NCBI GenBank assembly: GCA_023389425.1
Contig: JAEWEK010000360.1
Coordinates: forward strand, 1-17,347
DNA length: 17,347 nucleotides
Reading direction: 5' to 3'
Origin: Pseudomonadota bacterium
GTDB lineage: Bacteria > Pseudomonadota > Gammaproteobacteria > Burkholderiales > Burkholderiaceae_D
The stretch's first letter is position 1. The number at the start of each line of letters is the position of its first letter. A program made the translations under genes and the position numbers. Below the pieces are notes generated by a model. The model worked only from the letters and a program-made list of their open reading frames with translations, was not told the origin of the DNA and made no database searches. Positions 14,796 to 17,347 of the stretch are shown here, piece by piece.

Positions 14796-15712
14796 GCGAT
14801 CGTCCGATCAAGAAAGCACGCGAGCTGGTCGATGGCGTGCTGCTGCTCGACAAGCCGGTCGGCCTGTCCTCGAATGACGCGCTGATCAAGGCCAAGCGCG
14901 TGCTCAACGCCAAGAAGGCGGGCCACACCGGCACGCTGGACCCGTTCGCGACTGGCCTCTTGCCGCTGTGCTTCGGCGAAGCGACCAAGTTCTCGCAAGA
15001 CTTGCTGGAAGCGGACAAGACCTATGAAGCGACCGTGCACCTGGGCGTGATGACCACCACCGGCGACACCGAAGGCAGCGTGGTTGAAGGCCGCGAGGTG
15101 GACGTGACGCTGGAACAGATCGAAGCGGCGCTGGCCCGCTTCCGCGGCCCGATCCTGCAGGTGCCGCCGATGTATTCGGCCCTCAAGCGCGATGGCAAGG
15201 CGCTGTACGAATATGCGCGCGAAGGCGTGACGCTGGAACGCGAGGCGCGGCCGGTCACCATCCACGGCCTCGAATTCATCGCCTACGACGCGCCGATGCT
15301 GAAGATTCGCGTCACCTGCAGCAAGGGCACCTATGTGCGCGTGCTGGGCGAGGACATCGGCGCCGCGCTCGGCTGCGGCGCGCATCTGAACGCCTTGCGC
15401 CGCACCGGCGTCGGGGCGCTGACTGCGGCAGGCATGATCACGCTGCAGGATCTGCTCGCGCATCCCGCCCCGCGCTCGCTGCTGGCCCCGGTGGACGCGC
15501 TGCTGTCGTCCTTCCCGCGCGTCGACCTGACGCCGGAACTGGCCAGGCGCTTCCTCAACGGCCAGCGCCTCGCGCTGGGCAAGGAGCCGGTGGCCGTGCC
15601 GCCAGGGCAGGGCAGGGTGCGGGTCTATGAAGCCGACAAGCTGCTCGGCACCGCCATCCTGCAGGAGTATTCGATCCTCGCTCCCGAGCGCCTGGTCGCC
15701 CGCGCCGAGTAA
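14792..15712 (+). CDS. truB: tRNA pseudouridine(55) synthase TruB
   Basis: TruB makes the universal pseudouridine 55 in the T-loop of tRNAs. The 306 residues carry the N-terminal motif DGVLLLDKPVGLSSNDAL (14-31) and the catalytic loop KAGHTGTLDPFATGLL (42-57) with nucleophile Asp50. The central KTYEATVHLGVMTTTGDTEG segment and a C-terminal PUA-like RNA-binding region (about 235-306) follow. The start is GTG 14792, overlapping the rbfA stop, which implies coupled translation. Length and motifs are ordinary. In many Burkholderiales typA follows truB; here a secreted peptidase gene follows instead. Confidence 0.96.
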   Translation: MSDRPIKKARELVDGVLLLDKPVGLSSNDALIKAKRVLNAKKAGHTGTLDPFATGLLPLCFGEATKFSQDLLEADKTYEATVHLGVMTTTGDTEGSVVEGREVDVTLEQIEAALARFRGPILQVPPMYSALKRDGKALYEYAREGVTLEREARPVTIHGLEFIAYDAPMLKIRVTCSKGTYVRVLGEDIGAALGCGAHLNALRRTGVGALTAAGMITLQDLLAHPAPRSLLAPVDALLSSFPRVDLTPELARRFLNGQRLALGKEPVAVPPGQGRVRVYEADKLLGTAILQEYSILAPERLVARAE

Positions 15713-15718
15713 TACCCG

Positions 15719-15832
15719 GCACCGAGGTCGTTGGTGCACATCTCCCGATGCATACGTGTCCAACGGACACCGTGCCCCCGTCCGCGGACGCGCCAGGCGA
15801 TGCGGCGTGCCAGTCAATACATGCTGGCACGC
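15719..15832. other. Gap with four inverted repeats before the peptidase gene
   Basis: Between truB and the S41 peptidase lie four symmetrical elements. They are GCACC/GGTGC (15719-15723, 15733-15737), GTGTCC/GGACAC with a three-base centre (15756-15770), the perfect 12-base palindrome CGTCCGCGGACG (15779-15790), and GCGTGCCAG/CTGGCACGC with a ten-base centre (15805-15813, 15824-15832). None is followed by a T-run. They could be operators or RNA stems. No convincing promoter boxes were found. Confidence 0.45.
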
Positions 15833-15876
15833 GTCTTGCACAGCTACGCGATCATCCAAACGACAGGGAGTTCCCC

Positions 15877-16902
15877 ATGCATATCCGATCCTCGCAGGCG
15901 CTGGCCGCCGTGCTGCTTTGCCTCGCCGGCCTCGCGCAAGCCGAGCCCGGCAACACCGGCCGCGACGCCGTCATCAACGAAGCGCTGGCCAAGATCCGCG
16001 ACGATTACGTCCACCCGGACAAGTTCGCCGCGATCGAAAAAAATGTGCGCGCGCACCAGGCCAGCGGCGAATACGAGGCCGCGGCCGACGACAAGGAATT
16101 CGCCAAACTGCTGACCACCCACCTGCAGGAAGTCAGCCAGGACAAGCACATGAACCTGCGCTTCCAGGCCAATGCACGCACCCTGCGCCCGGCAGCGTTC
16201 CAGAGCACCCCTGCCCAGCGCGAGCAGGAACGGCGCGAGAACTACGGCTTCCGCCGCGTCGAAGTCCTGCCCGGCAACGTCGGCTACATCGATACCGCCT
16301 ACTTTCACGACGACGTGAAGTTTTCCGGCGCCACCATCGCGGCGGCGATGGCCTTCCTCGCCAACACCGACGCGTTGATTATCGACCTGCGCAACAATCG
16401 CGGCGGCGGCGAGGCGATGCAGATGCTCGCCAGCTACCTGATCCAGGGAAAGGTTGAGCTGATGCGTCTCCAGTACCGCCGCCAGGGCACGATGCATGCG
16501 ATGACGCACGACAAGCTACCCGGCAAGCGCTACCTCGGCAAGCCGGTCTACGTGCTGACCTCGGGCCGCACCTTCTCGGCCGGCGAAGCCTTCGCCTACG
16601 CGCTACAGGGGCTGAAACGGGCGACCCTGGTCGGCACCACCACACGCGGCGGCGGCAATCCCAATGAGCTGGTCCCGGTCGGCAGCGATTTCGTGTTGTC
16701 GGTGCCGATCGGCGAGTCGATCAGTCCGGTGACCGGCACCAGCTGGGAAGGCGTGGGCGTCAAGCCGGACGTGGCGGTGGACGAGAAGGAGGCGCTTGGC
16801 CACGCGCACCGCCAGGCACTGCAGGCCTTGCAGGAGGCGACCCGGGATGAGGCGCGGCGCGCCGATCTGGCCAAAGCGCTTGAAGCATCGGCAAGGCTTT
16901 GA
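15877..16902 (+). CDS. Secreted S41-family peptidase
   Basis: This 341-residue protein has a signal peptide (about 1-22, cleavage after LAQA), so it acts in the periplasm or outside. A helical N-terminal part (25-100) resembles the IRBP-like start of S41 proteins, with the segment SQDKHMNL around His91. The core is at about 125-300: VGYIDTAYF (135-143), IIDLRNNRGGG (168-178), the nucleophile region TSGRTFSAGEAFAYALQ (228-244) with Ser234, and ATLVGTTTRGGGNP (249-262). The Lys of the CtpA-type Ser-Lys pair is absent from that last position, as in IRBP/tricorn-like members, which use a different catalytic set. No PDZ domain is visible. GGGAG at 15866-15870 supports this ATG; the frame is open upstream but without a signal peptide. 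Target proteins are unknown. It is eight bases from the next gene. Confidence 0.85.
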   Translation: MHIRSSQALAAVLLCLAGLAQAEPGNTGRDAVINEALAKIRDDYVHPDKFAAIEKNVRAHQASGEYEAAADDKEFAKLLTTHLQEVSQDKHMNLRFQANARTLRPAAFQSTPAQREQERRENYGFRRVEVLPGNVGYIDTAYFHDDVKFSGATIAAAMAFLANTDALIIDLRNNRGGGEAMQMLASYLIQGKVELMRLQYRRQGTMHAMTHDKLPGKRYLGKPVYVLTSGRTFSAGEAFAYALQGLKRATLVGTTTRGGGNPNELVPVGSDFVLSVPIGESISPVTGTSWEGVGVKPDVAVDEKEALGHAHRQALQALQEATRDEARRADLAKALEASARL

Positions 16903-16910
16903 GAGGACCT

Positions 16911-17347
16911 ATGAAAAAATTGCTGCTTACCTTACTCAGCCTGCTGCTGGCAAGCGTACAGGCGCACGCCACCAAGGTCGAGTTCAAGGACGGACGCTGG
17001 TTCGATGGCCACGGCTTCAGCGCCGCGACCTTCTATAGCGTCGATGGCACGCTGACGCTGGAGCGTCCGCCGGCAGTCGACCGGACCGTCGACCTGGCCG
17101 GCAAGTTTGTCGTGCCGGCCTTCGGCGACGCCCACCACCATGGGATCGATGGCATCGAAGGCCTGGACGCCAAGGTCGACAGCTTCCTCGACGCCGGCGT
17201 GTTTTACGTGAAAAATCCCAACGTCATTCCGGATCTGCTGACGCCGGCGGTGCGCGCCAAGCTGAACCGGCCGACGTCCATCGATGTCGTCTTTTCGAAC
17301 GGCGGACTGACCGCGAGCGGCGGCCATCCGGCCAGGCTGCACGACAT
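16911..17347 (+). CDS. Secreted amidohydrolase-like protein, 5' part only
   Basis: The reading frame runs off the window after 145 residues. It starts with a clear signal peptide (MKKLLLTLLSLLLASVQAHA). A small N-terminal beta region and the segment VDLAGKFVVPAFGDAHHH (60-77) follow, which matches the amidohydrolase superfamily metal site (H75-x-H77) at the start of the TIM barrel. Family members hydrolyse C-N bonds of cyclic amides, peptides or related compounds; the substrate cannot be told from this part. GAGAGGA directly upstream is a good ribosome site. The short gap to the peptidase gene suggests co-transcription of two exported hydrolases. Confidence 0.75.
   Translation, partial: MKKLLLTLLSLLLASVQAHATKVEFKDGRWFDGHGFSAATFYSVDGTLTLERPPAVDRTVDLAGKFVVPAFGDAHHHGIDGIEGLDAKVDSFLDAGVFYVKNPNVIPDLLTPAVRAKLNRPTSIDVVFSNGGLTASGGHPARLHD

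Noticed and set aside
15748..15876. Upstream extension of the S41 peptidase to an earlier in-frame ATG
   Set aside because: The extension would bury the clear signal peptide, cross the inverted-repeat cluster and lose the good ribosome site just before 15877.

Overview
The window looks like a stretch of chromosome from a GC-rich betaproteobacterium, most likely Burkholderiales and probably Oxalobacteraceae (Massilia/Duganella/Janthinobacterium-like). This is inferred from codon usage, from the gene order scpB-rluB-rimP-nusA-infB-rbfA-truB, and from many small palindromic intergenic repeats. No marker gene fixes the genus. All genes lie on the + strand.

Region 1 (200-3845) is a three-gene peptide-type ABC importer operon: two membrane permeases and one protein carrying two ATPase domains. 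The genes are joined by ATGA overlaps. No substrate-binding protein is present, so it must lie upstream or elsewhere. Region 2 (4020-6144) holds two stand-alone metabolic or membrane genes: a DedA-family membrane protein fused to a rhodanese domain, and glucokinase (glk).

Region 3 (6145-8968) starts with a 335-base gap containing promoter-like motifs and a cluster of hairpins. It continues with scpB (chromosome segregation) and rluB (23S rRNA pseudouridine synthase with very long low-complexity ends), which overlap. Region 4 (8969-14263) is the transcription/translation operon rimP-nusA-infB. It is preceded by a near-consensus sigma70 promoter and a leader of about 90 nt that ends in a strong intrinsic terminator, which is the layout of an attenuator. 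infB is followed by a second strong hairpin terminator and a palindromic repeat. rbfA-truB (14385-15712) come next and overlap each other. Together these genes serve ribosome assembly (RimP, RbfA, RluB), translation initiation (IF2), transcription elongation/termination (NusA) and tRNA modification (TruB).

Region 5 (15713-17347) is an accessory pair: a secreted S41-family peptidase and the start of a secreted amidohydrolase-like protein cut off by the window end. They are 8 bases apart and preceded by a gap rich in inverted repeats.

Most of the window is ordinary, well-conserved housekeeping sequence, and I see no defence island, phage, IS element, CRISPR array, tRNA or rRNA. The points most worth a second look are the hairpin-rich glk-scpB gap, the rimP leader/attenuator, the inverted pairs of palindromic repeats, the RluB extensions and the DedA-rhodanese fusion.
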